Shown piece by piece: positions 49,133 to 60,424 of a stretch of DNA of 64,000 nucleotides (position 1 is its first letter; each line of letters starts with the position of its first letter). The translations under genes and the position numbers were made by a program. The notes under the pieces were generated by a model. That model was not told the DNA's origin. It did no database searches and saw only the letters and a list, made by a program, of their open reading frames with translations. The DNA comes from Macrotis lagotis (Eukaryota > Chordata > Mammalia > Peramelemorphia > Peramelidae). The stretch is taken from positions 189,299,991 to 189,363,990 of the forward strand of contig NC_133661.1 in NCBI RefSeq assembly GCF_037893015.1. Reading direction: 5' to 3'.

Positions 49133-49573
49133 TATATGTGGGTACACAGGCTATTCTAACAGCCATGACACAAATTATCTCCAAGTAAACTGCCACCTGG
49201 ACAGTCTCAGGAGCTAGCTTGCCACACTGATAGATAAGGTGAGCCAGAGTCCTTAGGAGCCAGAGCCCTTGGGAGCTGGACATTCCACCCCACTGACCAA
49301 GGGCACTAGACACAGCTTGCCTTATCATCTGCTCCCTAACATACCCCCCTATCCTGTAATGCAAGACACTGCACTTACACATGGCTTGCAACCTCACAAT
49401 TGCCTCATTATTCTTTGTTCTACCCCAAGAAGACCTAACAGCATATATGTAATAGCTAAGCAATAATAAAATTGAGCTGGAGGCATAAGGCAGTAGTGGC
49501 TTGACTCCTTATTCTCAGCTCCCCTCCTGGAGGGAAGTCACTGCTGTGAGCCCCAAGGAAGCAAGCCACAACA
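49133..49573 (+). repeat. 3' LTR of the retrovirus fossil
   Basis: It is about 91% similar to 46938-47379 over its length. The last 100 bases, from 'atagctaagcaataataaaa' on, are nearly identical. It is followed directly by L1 sequence. Confidence 0.9.
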
Positions 49574-50961
49574 TCCTGTGACATTGCCAAAATTGCTAAT
49601 TGTTTCCAGTAGTTTTTTGGATGATTTCTTGGGGTTCTCTAGGTAGACCATCATGTTGTCTGCAAAGAATGAGTTTTTTCTGTTCCTTCCCAATTCTATT
49701 TCCTTCATTTTCTTTTTCTTCTCTAATTGCTGAAGCTAGCATTTCTAATATGATAGTAAATAGTAGTTTTGATAAATGGACATCCTTGTTTCACCCCTGA
49801 TCTTATTGGGAATGCCTCTAGCCTCTCCCCATTGAATATAATGCTTGTTGATGGTTTCAGATCGAAACTTATTATTGTAAGGAACAGACCATTTATTCCT
49901 ATACTCTCTAGTGTTCTTAGTAGGAATGATTGCTGTATTTTGTCAAAGGCTTTTTCAGCATCTATTGATATAATCATATAATTCCTGATGTCTGTTGTTG
50001 ATATAATTAATTATGCTAACAGTTTTCCTTTTTTTGCCTTTACATGTGTCTCTTAAACCTCCTATTGGATATCCAAATTTTCTATTTAGCTCAGGATTTT
50101 TCATCAGGAATTGTTAGAAGTATTCCATTTTGTTGAATGTCCATCTCTTCCCCTGAAAGAGAAGGTTCAACTTTACCAGATAGTAAATTCTTGGCTGCAT
50201 TCCAAGCTCCCTTGCTCTTCGGAATATCTTGTTCCAGGCTTTTTGATTCCTTAATGTTGATGCAGTCAGGTCCTGTGTAATCCTTACTGTAGCTCCTTTG
50301 TATCTAAATTGTTTCTTTCTGGCTACTTGCAGGGTTTGCTCTTTCATCTGACAGTTCTGGAATTTGCCCACAACATTGCTTGGTGTTTTCATTTTAGAAT
50401 CTCTTTCCAGAGGGGAGCGATATATTCTTTCAATTGCTACTTTGCCCTCTGCTTCCATGAGATTGAGACAATTTTCCATCATTAAATCCTGTAATATTAA
50501 GTCTAAGCATTTTTTCTCTTCAAGGTTTTCAGGAAGACCTATAATTCTCAGGGTTTCCCTCCTTGATCTATTCTCAAGGTCAGTGGTTTTGCTGATGAGG
50601 TACTTAATTTCTTATATTTTTTTGATTTTGTTTTGGTTTCGTTTTACAGGCTCTTGATGTTTCATGAAGTCATTAGTTTCCACAGACTCCATTTGTTTTT
50701 TTAGAGAAAAGTTTTATTCATTTACCTTTTGCAACTCCTTTTCCAATTGATCAATTCTATTTTTGAGAGAGTTTTGCATTTGACCAGTTGAGGTTTTGAG
50801 AGATTTATTTTCTTTTTTGTATTTGTCCAATTGAGGATCTGAGAGCATTATTCTCATTTTGTATTTGTCCAATTGTATTTTCCAATGATTTTTTTCCTTG
50901 TTGCAAGGTATTAATCTTTTCTTGGGTTTCTTTTCCCAAATTTTCCAACCAATTCCTTTTT

Positions 50962-51106
50962 TTTAGGTTTTTGCAAGGCAAATGGGGTTAAGTGGCTTGC
51001 CCAATACAACACAGCTAGGTAATTATTGAGTGTCTGATACCATTTGAACCCAAGTACTCCTGACTCCAAGGCTGGTGCTTTATCCACTACACCACCTAGC
51101 CACCCC
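50962..51106 (-). mobile_element. tRNA-derived marsupial SINE, antisense
   Basis: 'tttttgcaaggcaaatgggg', 'taagtggcttgcccaataca', 'actcctgactccaaggctgg' and 'caccacctagccacccc' are present. It is inserted in L1 ORF1 coiled-coil sequence. The target duplication is not clear. Confidence 0.93.
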
Positions 51107-52117
51107 TTTCCAATTGATTTTTAAACTCTTTCCTTATTTCTTCAAGGAAGTTTTTCTGTGCTGGAAAGCAGATCATATTCTCCTCAGAGGTTCTAGGTCT
51201 CTATGAATTAGGGTTTTTCTACAGACCCTTCTCTCTACTGACCTTTCTTCATTTTAGTAAGACCTTGAGTTGGGAAGGTGCTGGTTCAAAGAGGCTTGGT
51301 GTGTGGATCCTTAGATGCTTTAGTCACTGACTGTAATATTTTCTGCTGGCCAGTAAGGTGTACTAGAGGATTTGCTCATTATGTAATATATAAATATACA
51401 GATGGCCAGTAGGGGGTGCTAGTTGCTTTCTCTAGCGTGTCTATGACTTTGATTGAGGCCCTCTCCCTTGGACTGGAGAAAGTGATTGGAGCTGTTGAAT
51501 AATTTTGTCTTTGATCAAAAATGGGCTATACCCTGGGGTAAGGTGTTCACTCTCCCTATTGTCAGCTTGGGTTGTTCTGCTGCTCACCCACCAGTGCATG
51601 GGGCAGAGGTAGTATTTAATTGTTTTTGTTCTGGGAAGAGGCTTCAGCTGAAATGGAGGTGTGGACTCTGAATTCCTTCAAACCAGAGGAGCCCAGGGAT
51701 GATGTCTGTAGCTCTACTGCACCAGGAACTCTCCCTTTAGCACTGCCAGAAAACTCTCAAGGGTCAGCACCAACACCAATGCCTCTGTTTCCTAGTTGAC
51801 CCAAGCCCCAGAACTCTAGCCCTGCAGATGACCAAGCTAGTCTGGTTCTTGGGCCCTGAGGCTCACAGACTCCAGCTAATCAGGCCAATCCATGGCTACT
51901 ACAGTCATCCAGACTCTCCCTGTTCCTCTACTCCTGGTAGAGTCCGCCCTCTGCACCCAGATTCACCCACAATTTCAGAAGTCAAAGCCTGAGATAGATG
52001 GCTTTGCTTTCTGGGGTTTGTTGATTGGATTTCTGTCAAGAAGTTTGCTTCATATCATATATGTGAAAAGATCAGGAGATTTTAGAATTATGCCTGTCTT
52101 CTCTCCACCATCTTGGC

Positions 52118-54370
52118 CTGATATACTCATTCTTAAAATGATTTTATTTAATTTCCAATTAGTATTTGGTCTATCTCTCCCTGGCTCATTATCACACAAG
52201 ATTTTTACTGCATCTAAGAAGTATGTATTCACTATCCCTGCCTTTATGCATTAGATTATGAGATTTTTATGCCCTAGTACATGATCAATTTTTGTGTAAG
52301 TGCCAGAAACAAAGTATATTCCATTCAGTTTTCTATAAAGGGCTATCATGTCTAAGTTTTCTAACATTCTATTTACTTCCTTAACTTCCTTCTGATTTAT
52401 TTGATGGTTAGATATATCTGAATCTGAGAGAGGAAATTTGAGGTCTCCCACCAGTAGAGTTTTTCTGTCTATGTCTTCCTATACACCTTTCAGTTTCTCT
52501 TCTAAGAATTTGGATTCTATACAATTTGCTGCATACATATTTAGTTTTGCAATTGCTTCATTGTCTATGACTACTATTTAGGAGGATATAGTTTCCTTCC
52601 TTATCTCTTTTGATGAGATCTTATTTAGCAGCTGCTTTGTCTAAGATAATGATTGCTACCTCTGCCTTTTTACTTCAGCTGAAGCAAAGCATTTTTTGCT
52701 CCAACCTCTAAACTTTACTCTATATGTATATCTCTGCTTCAAATGAATTTCTTGAAAGCAGTATATTGTAGGATACTGGCCTTTAATCCACTCTGCTATT
52801 CGTTTTTGTTTTATGGGAGTTTATCCCATTCACATTCAAAGTTACAATTACTTTGTTGCCCTCCATGCCTTCCCTCTGTTTGTTTTTTCCTCTTTTTCAC
52901 CATGTACACATTCCCCAGTATTTTGCCTCTGAATACTACATCTTCATTGTTTGCTCCCTTCTATACAACCCCTCCCCTTTCTTTCCCCTTTCACTTTACT
53001 CCTTCCCACCCTTCCTTCTGTTAGTTCCTCTCTCCCTCCCCACCCCTTTCCCCTTTTAAGACTTTAAAAGTAGGTTAAGTTTCTTTTTCTTTAATTTTAT
53101 GCAAGGCAAACAGGGTTAAGTAGCTTGCCTAAGGCCACACAGCTGGGTAATTATCAACTGTCTGAGAATGGATTTGAACCCAGGTATTCCTGACTCCAGT
53201 ACTGGTGCTTTATCCACTACACCAACTAGCTGCCCCATAAGGGTAAGTTTCTTAACTTAACTGAGTGTATATGTTACTTAGAGCTAAATCTGATGAGAAT
53301 AAGATTCAGGTGATTCTCCTCTCCTCCCTTCTTCCCCTCTATTGCAATAGGTCATTTGTACATCTTCCGGTAATGTGATTTACCCCCATTCAATGTCCTC
53401 CATTTTTGCTTCTCTTTACTGACCTCTTTTTAAGGTGACATTCTTTTAAATAATTCTATCAGATTCACAGACAAGCCATGAGTGTCCATTACTTCTGGCT
53501 AAGTTTATTCTTTCTAATTAAGTTATAATTCTCAAAAGTTATGAGAATCTTTCTCCCAGACAGTGATATTGCCAATTCCATCTTATGGGATAGGTTTTTT
53601 TTATCCTTTTCTTCTTTGAAGTCTAAATTTTCTATTTAGCTCTGGACTTTTCTTCAAGAAAAGTTGGAAATCTCCTATTTCATTTAATATCCATCCTTTC
53701 CCCTGGAACAGATGGCTCAGTTTTGTCAGATAGTGAATTTTTGACTGAATTCCAATCTCACTTAATTTTGAGAAATTTGTATTCCAGGCCCTTTGATCCC
53801 TTAATGTTGGTGCAGCCAGGTCCTGTGTAATCCTTACTTTGGCTCTATGAAGTCGAAATTGTTTCTTTCTAGATGCTTTCAAGGATTTTCTCTTGTATAT
53901 GATAGTTCTCGATTTGGTCACAATATTCCTTAGTGTTTTGATTTTAGGATCCCTTTCCAAAGGGATCGATGTATTTTTTTCAAGTAATATTTTTCCCCTC
54001 TGGTTCCATGATAGCAGAATAATGTTCCTTCACTATCTGAAATATAGAGCCCAGGTTTTATTATCTTCATTGTTTTCAAGTAGTCATTTGTTTTGTCAAT
54101 GAGGTATTTTACATTTTTCATTTTACACTTTCTTCTATTTTTTCAAAATTTTTTAACAGATTATCATGAAGTCATTAGTTTTCACAACTTCCATTCTATT
54201 TTTTGAGAGAAGAAATTTCTTCCTTTACCTTTTGAAACTCTTTTTCCAATTGGTCAATTGTATTTTTGAAAGTGTATTCCATTTGCCCAATTTTGGTTTT
54301 GAGAGAATTATTTTCTATTTCACTTGTCCAACTTTCTTTTTCTTTTTTAAATATGATTGTCTTTTTACTT
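52118..54370 (-). mobile_element. Right half of the split L1: endonuclease, spacer, ORF1, antisense
   Basis: The reverse frame at 52251-52451 gives 'GDLKFPLSDSDIS', 'YTKIDHVLGHKNLI', the L1 endonuclease 'SKIDHILG' motif. A pyrimidine-rich ORF1-ORF2 spacer follows (about 52850-53590, holding a SINE), then ORF1: the frame at 53601-53960 gives 'RKKQFRLHRAKVRITQDLAA', 'IHYLTKLSHLFQGKGW'. Its left edge continues the L1 that breaks at 46180, with about 50 bases missing between. The 5' UTR is absent or cut near 54370. Confidence 0.82.
53086..53243 (-). mobile_element. tRNA-derived marsupial SINE, antisense, 10-bp TSD
   Basis: 'atgcaaggcaaacagggtta', 'agtagcttgcctaaggccac' and 'tgctttatccactacacca' are present. 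It is flanked by 'taagtttctt' at 53076-53085 and 53244-53253. Confidence 0.93.
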
Positions 54371-56930
54371 GTTTTTGTCAGTGAATGCTCTAGATTTACT
54401 CATTTTATATTATCACAATAATTTTCTATAAGAGTAAACATAAATCCCCTCCCCCCATGAAGATTAGAAACCTCAAGAATAGTGGGAGAGAGACAAAAAA
54501 ATGTACTTCAGTCTGTATTCAGATTCCAATGACTCTGTCTCTAGGGTGAGTTGCCTTATTTATCATGAGTCCACCAGAGAAATTGCTTCAATATTTTTTC
54601 CAACAGTTGCTATTACTACCTGTATTCCCTCCACTCTATTCCTCCCTACTCCCATTTATTTCATTCTCTCCTTTCATCCTGGCCCTGTCCAAAAGTGTGT
54701 TATATCTCAGTATCCTATCCCACAGTCTTTCCTCTTTTCTATCACTGATTCCCCACCCTTCCCTCCTCCCATCCCTCCTTAACTCATTCCTTTCTTCTAA
54801 TTTTTCTCTAGGGTAAAATATATTTCTATACCCTATTAAGTGTGCATGTTATTTCCTCTCTGAGTCATTTTTGATGATAATGAAGGTTTCCTTATTCTCC
54901 CTTGACTTCTTCCCCTCCACTCCATTGAAAAAGCTTTTTCTTGTCTCTTATGTGAAATTTCTTAACATCTTCTTCAACTCCTTTCCCTTCCTCCCAGTAC
55001 TTTCCTTTATTACACATTGACTCCATCATTTTACAATATTACACCATTATATTCCACTCCTCCCTGTGCCCTGTCTATATATACTCCTTCTAACAGCTCT
55101 TATAAATAAGAAAGTTCATATGAGTTATCAATATCTTCTTCCCATGCAGGAATACAAACAGTTCGATATCATTAAATTCCTCATAGTTAGTCCTTCTCAT
55201 TCACCCCCTCTATGGTTCACCAGAGTCCTGTATTTGGAGATCAAACTTTCTGTTGAGTTCTGGTTTTTTCCCATAGGAAAGTTTGAAAGTCCCTGTTTCA
55301 TTGAAAGGCCATCTTTTCCTCTGAAAGAGGATAGTCAGTTTTGAAGGGTAGTTGATTCTCAGTTGTAAACAAGATCCTTAGCCTTCCAGAATATCATATT
55401 CCAATCCCTATGAATCCTTAATTTACATGTTTCCTTGTTCTTTGTAATCCTGACTATGGAGCCTTGATAGTTGAATTTCTTATTTCTGCCAACTTTTAAG
55501 ATTTTCTCTTTGATTTGTGAGTTTTGATATTTGGCTATAATATTCCGGGAAGTTTTTCTTTTGGGATCTCTTTCAGGAGGTAACTAGTGAATTCACTCAA
55601 TTTTAATTTTACACTCTGCTTCTATGATCTCAGGGCAATTTTACTGTGTTATTCCTTGAAAAATGAAGTCTAGGCTCTTTTCCTTGTCTTGATATTCAGG
55701 TAGCACAATAATTTTTAAATTATCTCTTCTGCATCTTTTTGAGGTTGGTGGATTTTCCAGTGAGGGATTTCACATTTTCTTCTAATTTTTGACTTTGTCG
55801 TAAGAGTTTTACTTCTTCCTGATTTCTTGCAAAGTGATCATCTTCCTTTATTTCCATTCTGTATTTGAAGGAGTTATTTTCTTCAGAGAGCTTTCTTATC
55901 TCCTTTTCCAGCTAATCAATTCTGCTTTCCAAGGCATTCTTCTCCTCATTTTTCTTTTGGTTTGCTTTAGCCATTTAACCTAAACTGGTTTTTCACATAT
56001 TATTTTCTTCATTATTTTTTGTGTTTCTTTCCCCAAGCTGCTAATTTGGTTTTCATGATTTTTCTGCATCCGTTTCATTTCTCCTGCCATTTTTTCTTCC
56101 ACCTTCCTTAAATGCTTTTCAAAGTCTTTTTTTTTTGGCTCATCCAAAGTCTGATCCTATTTTCTATCTCTTGGAGGCTTTGGATATGATATGGAAACTT
56201 TGACTTTGTCATCGTCTGAGTATGTGTTTTGTTCTTCCATGGGACTAAAGTAATTTTCTATTGTCAGATTCTTCCTTTCCTGCTGTTTACTCATTTCCTC
56301 AGCCTCAGTGTAAAGCACTTCCAAGGCTTTGAGGTTGATTGGGGGGCAGACAACTGTGAACTTTATTCCTCCAAGGTCTTATGCTCTCTTGCTTGTGCTT
56401 TGATATGTAGATAACAAAGCACTCCCCTCTGCCATGGAGCTGTAAAGAGGAGCCCTGTTCAGCTATCTTAGTATGGAAGCCCAAACTGTAACCTGGATCT
56501 CAGTGTGGGCAAACAGCAGAGACCTTCGCCCAGGGAGAGAAAGAAATTTCTGTGGTCTCTTCTGTGCCCCTTACCATCTGTGTGCTGTGCTCTGGAGGTG
56601 TAGGCTGGTCTCTCTCAATTTTTCATTGTAAATTCTGCAGCCAGTGTTCCTCCCTCCACACGCATTCTGGTGCAGCAGAATTCTCTTCCTGCCCCTTTAA
56701 GCTGCTCCTGGTATGCACTGTGACTGAAGCTTTTTCCAACTCCTGGTCCCAGTGAAACATACCTTTCCCACCAAACTTCTAAGTTATCTTGGACAAGGAA
56801 AATGTATCACTCAAATGTTCTATGTGTTCTGCCCCCTCTAAATTTTGGGTAGAGTCATAATTTGATGACTTTTGTAGTTTTGGTGGTTAGGAGCCTTCAT
56901 CCCACCATCTTGTTGCCACACAAACTTTAA
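54371..56930 (-). mobile_element. Third antisense L1: spacer, ORF1 and 5' UTR
   Basis: A pyrimidine-rich spacer (about 54450-55220) precedes reverse ORF1 sequence from about 55230 ('gatcaaactttctgttgagttctgg', 'ccatcttttcctctgaaaga'). The ORF1 coiled coil reaches about 56140. A less AT-rich 5' UTR follows to 'cccaccatcttgttgcc' near 56925, a typical L1 5' end. ORF2 is absent. The exact join with the neighbouring L1 around 54371-54450 is unclear. Confidence 0.75.
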
Positions 56931-56944
56931 TTTATTTTATTTTT

Positions 56945-57062
56945 TTAGATTTTTTTTGCAAGGCAAAGGGGTTAAGTGTCTTGCCCAAGGCTAAATAGCT
57001 AGGTAATTATTAAGTGTCTGAGGCCAGATTTGAACTCAGGTACTCCTGATGCCAGGGCTGGA
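56945..57062 (-). mobile_element. tRNA-derived marsupial SINE, antisense, 5'-truncated
   Basis: 'tttttgcaaggcaaaggggt', 'aagtgtcttgcccaaggcta' and 'tttgaactcaggtactcctg' are present. It stops after 'ccagggctgga', before the SINE head. Confidence 0.9.
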
Positions 57063-58163
57063 GGGGGGGAGTATATAATATCCTGGTTATCCATGACCAA
57101 TGTGTGCTGTGTCCTTGGGCCAGATAGTTAATTGCCTTAGTCCTCACTCAGTACTGAAGGAGTTCTGTTGCCCACACCTGAGCCTGGGGTGGACAGAGCA
57201 GAGGGAGTTTTTACTGTTTGCTCTGGAAAGAGTCACTTTCTCCCACAGAGATGAGGGGGAATTCAACTGGAAACAAGGGATTCTGCTGAAATTATGGCAT
57301 TCCCAGCCCTGATCTTCCAGACCAATCAAGGTCACAAGATCAATGTCTAGCCATACTCTGGAGCTCTCCTTCCCACTGCATTGAAACCTTCCTGTCAGCC
57401 TTTCTTGACCTCTCCTGCCAGCTGATCTCACAACCAAAGCTTCCATGGCTGCTCTCAAGTCAGTCCTGGGCCTCACCCTGCCCCCTATTAAGAGGTTTTT
57501 AGCCATAGTGGATTCTAAATCACGGCAGCTTAACAATAGAAGAGGTCCTGGCAGCTAGGTATTAAGCCAATATGGATGACCCCAACCCCAAACAATGTTT
57601 GAACCCTGAGAACACCATTGTAATAGACAGGACTGGTGAAGGACACTCAATAAGTCAGAACATGTACATAAATGAGGGGAAAAAACTTGTGCAAAAGCAA
57701 GGCCAAAATTGCATAGGGCATCTTGGCCAATGACAAGCCAGAGATCACTCCCCAGCCCCAGTCAAAAACAAAAGCTTGGATATTTATTCCAAATAGCCCA
57801 GGAGCAGATCTAAAACAGCAAAGATGAGAAAAATAGTTAAAAGAACACTCATGTTAGAAAACTATTTTACAGATAAAGATGTCAGCAATGCCATGTCTGA
57901 AGAATAAGCAATAAAGCAGTGAAAAATCACTCACAGGGTAAGTATTAAAACAATCTATAAAAAAGGACTCAATTGCAAAAGATCACTGAAGAATTTGTTT
58001 CAACAATCTTTATCTAGTAGTTTCTTGATAAATATTTTTGATTGCAGTAACTTATAAATTAATTGATGTAAAGAAAAGAAGGTAGTTAAGGGGAAAATGA
58101 GAGTAAAACAAAGTAAAAGGAGATGTGAAGAAAGGAAAATGTATAGAAATAGAGGGACAAGTT
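57063..58163. other. Unassigned sequence, less AT-rich at 57090-57800
   Basis: A reverse-strand frame of 130 codons (57144-57536) has no domain I know. The composition resembles the non-coding 5' part of a retroelement, but no ends were found. From 57800 on the sequence returns to ordinary AT-rich intergenic. Confidence 0.35.
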
Positions 58164-58180
58164 AAAAGAACTGAGAAGAG
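58164..58180 (+). repeat. Left 17-bp target-site duplication of HAL1 element
   Basis: 'aaaagaactgagaagag' is identical to 61045-61061. The preceding 'gtt' makes TT/AAAA, the preferred L1 endonuclease site. Confidence 0.95.
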
Positions 58181-60353
58181 GCAGAGCCAAAATAATGACA
58201 GGGGTGGAGCCATGATGGCAGCATGAGAACAGCCTTTTCTAGCAGCTCATTCCAAAACATTTCAAAAGCCTTAACGATTCAGTGAAGCAATTCTACAGCC
58301 CAAGGTAACCTGGAAGAGCATGGGAAAGTTCTGTTCCACAGTGTTGCAGTGGGTGGCAGTACAGCCAGTATCATTAAGCCTGAGTGAAGGAGTTCCAGGA
58401 AATGCCTATAGGGTGTCTTGTTCCCTGGGAGCACCAACTCTTCGCACCATAAGCAGTTTATTGACTTCCAACCCAGGGAACACCAAGCACAGCTAGAAAG
58501 ATCAACAGAAAACCTCTGTCAGAGTGAGTGGGAGTCAGCATGGCCCTCAGTGCAACCACAGCTTTCAGCTCAGCCCAGACACCAGAAAACGGAAGCAGAC
58601 CTGTGGAGAAACCCAGCAGGGATCAGCCCAGCAGCTGCTCCCAGAGTGCTCAGTCCACAGAAGCTAAGGAGGTGGGGGGAAACTGTCAAGGTCTCTCCTC
58701 TGTCCCTGGTACAGAACTCTTGTGTACTGTCCATATTCAGATCCTGGTTTCAAGCTGGGACCTTCCATTGCCATAGATCAGAGATTCTCCTCACAACTAA
58801 AGAGCAAAGGTGTGTGCTTGTGGTCATCCATAGACCAGAGCACAGGGCAGGAAAGCATTCAGAGCCTCTAAGAAGACCTTGAAGGAAGTGAGGTCCTTAT
58901 GGGGGGGGGAGAGCTCAATAATACTCAAAACCTTGGGCAGAGGGCTGGAAAATTGAGTAAACAGGAAAAAAAACCTGAACATATACAATTACTATAGTGT
59001 CATGGAGGATCAAAACACACACTCATAAGGAGACAAAGTCCAAGCTTCTTTATCCAAAGCATCCAAGAAAAAAATAGGAGTTGGACTCAAGCTATGACAG
59101 AATTCAAAAGAAGATTTTGAAAATCAAGTAAGGGAGTTAGAGAAAAAATGGGAAGACAAATAAGATGGAGTAAAAACATGAAAAACAAGTCATCAGTTCA
59201 GTCAGGGAGATCCAAAAACATTCTGAAGAAAACATTTTAAAAAACAGTTAAGTCAAATGGAAAAGCAGTCCAAAAACTTAATGAGGAAAAGAATACCTTA
59301 AAAAGCAGAACCACCCAAATGGAAAAGGAGATCAGAAAGTTCTCTAAACAAAACAAGTCCTTTAAATGTAGAATGGAGCTAAAAGAATATAATGCCTTTG
59401 TAGGGATTCTAAAATTAAAAGAAAACATGAAAAATATCATTAATGAACAACTTATCTGTAAAAACAGATCCAGAAAAGACAATTTAAAAATTATTGGGTT
59501 TCCTGAAAGTCACAATCAGGAAAAGAGCCTTGACTTCATTTTTAAAGAATTTCTACATGAGAAATTGCCCAGATATCCTAGAAGCAGAGGACAAAATAGA
59601 AGTTGAGAGAATCCAACAATCTCCAGAAATAGATCCCCCCCAAAAAAAAAACAAATAACACCCATGAATATTATAGCCAAGTTCCAGAACTCCCAAGTCA
59701 AAGAGAAAATATTATAATCAGACAGAAGGAAATAATTCAAACTTCATGGAGCTACAGTCAGAATTACACACAATTTAGCAGCATCCACATTAAGGTTTAA
59801 TAGTGCTTGGAATATAATATTCCAGAAGGCAAAAGAGCTTGGAATGCAACTGAGAATCAACTGCCCAGAAAAACTGAACATTCTCTTCCAGGGAAAAAGA
59901 TGGGCATTCAATGAAGCAGGGGAATTTCAACTGTTCTTACTAAAACACCTAGAGCTGAACAGAAAGTTTATTCTTCAAGTACAGGATATATTTGAAGCAT
60001 AGAGAGGGTAGACAAGAAGGGTAAATTATGCTGGATTCACTGATGTTGAACTGCATGTATTCTGGCATGGAAAGAAGATATTGATAACATTCTCAATTAG
60101 TAGAGCAGTTAAAAGGAGCCTATATAGGCAAGGCACAAGAGGCAGCTGAATTTGAAGGTATAATATAATATAAAAATGGAGTCAATGGGTCAACAGGTAA
60201 TATACTGGGAGAAAGGGAAAGTAGAAGGAGAATGGACTAAGAAATTTCATATAAAAGAGTCACGAAATAGCTTTTGCAATGGTATGGAAGGGAGAAGGTG
60301 AGGGGGAATGAGGGAGCCTATATTCTCATTAGAAATGGCTCAGAGAGGATACA

Positions 60354-60424
<71 letters not shown>

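Larger units (their letters stand above)
46938..49573 (+). mobile_element. Endogenous retrovirus fossil, class II-like, short and broken, two LTRs
   Basis: Two LTRs of about 440 bp flank an internal part of about 1.75 kb. Just after the left LTR a primer-binding-site-like 'tggtgcccaaacccggga' lies at 47382-47399, and just before the right LTR is a purine tract 'gaaaaacaagggg'. A Gag matrix-like segment from 47537 starts MGNLPPSSEDMHVRDLKHLL, with a myristoylation-type start and a '..PWIEAG..' stretch that recall betaretroviral matrix proteins. Pol and Env are not recognised, and the internal part is far shorter than a full provirus. The LTRs differ by roughly 35-40 positions by hand count (about 9%), suggesting an age of some tens of millions of years. 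It is broken, with several breaks and large losses. It lies inside an L1 and no target-site duplication is visible. Confidence 0.85.
46181..52117 (-). mobile_element. Second L1 LINE, antisense, inserted into the first; internally deleted
   Basis: The left part (46181-46937) is ORF2 C-terminal sequence. After a retrovirus fossil it continues at 49574 with reverse transcriptase: the reverse frame at 49723-49977 gives '[20 protein letters not shown]', '[20 protein letters not shown]'. At about 50030 it jumps straight to ORF1: the frame at 50114-50482 gives 'KTPSNVVGKFQNCQMKEQTL', 'RKKQFRYKGATVRITQDLTA'. The endonuclease, the spacer and the 3' UTR are missing. ORF1 coiled coil and 5' UTR follow to 'caccatcttggcc' at about 52117, the 5' end of an L1. 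Confidence 0.85.

Noticed and set aside
47262-49466. Several open frames in and around the retrovirus LTRs
   Set aside because: They arise from LTR or remnant internal sequence and repeat in both LTRs; not host genes.
52960-53060. Pyrimidine-rich tract as a regulatory element
   Set aside because: It belongs to the ORF1-ORF2 spacer of L1; similar tracts occur in the neighbouring L1 at about 54640-54790.
57144-57536. 130-codon reverse frame
   Set aside because: Arginine-rich with no known domain, in repeat-like sequence; not enough to call a gene.
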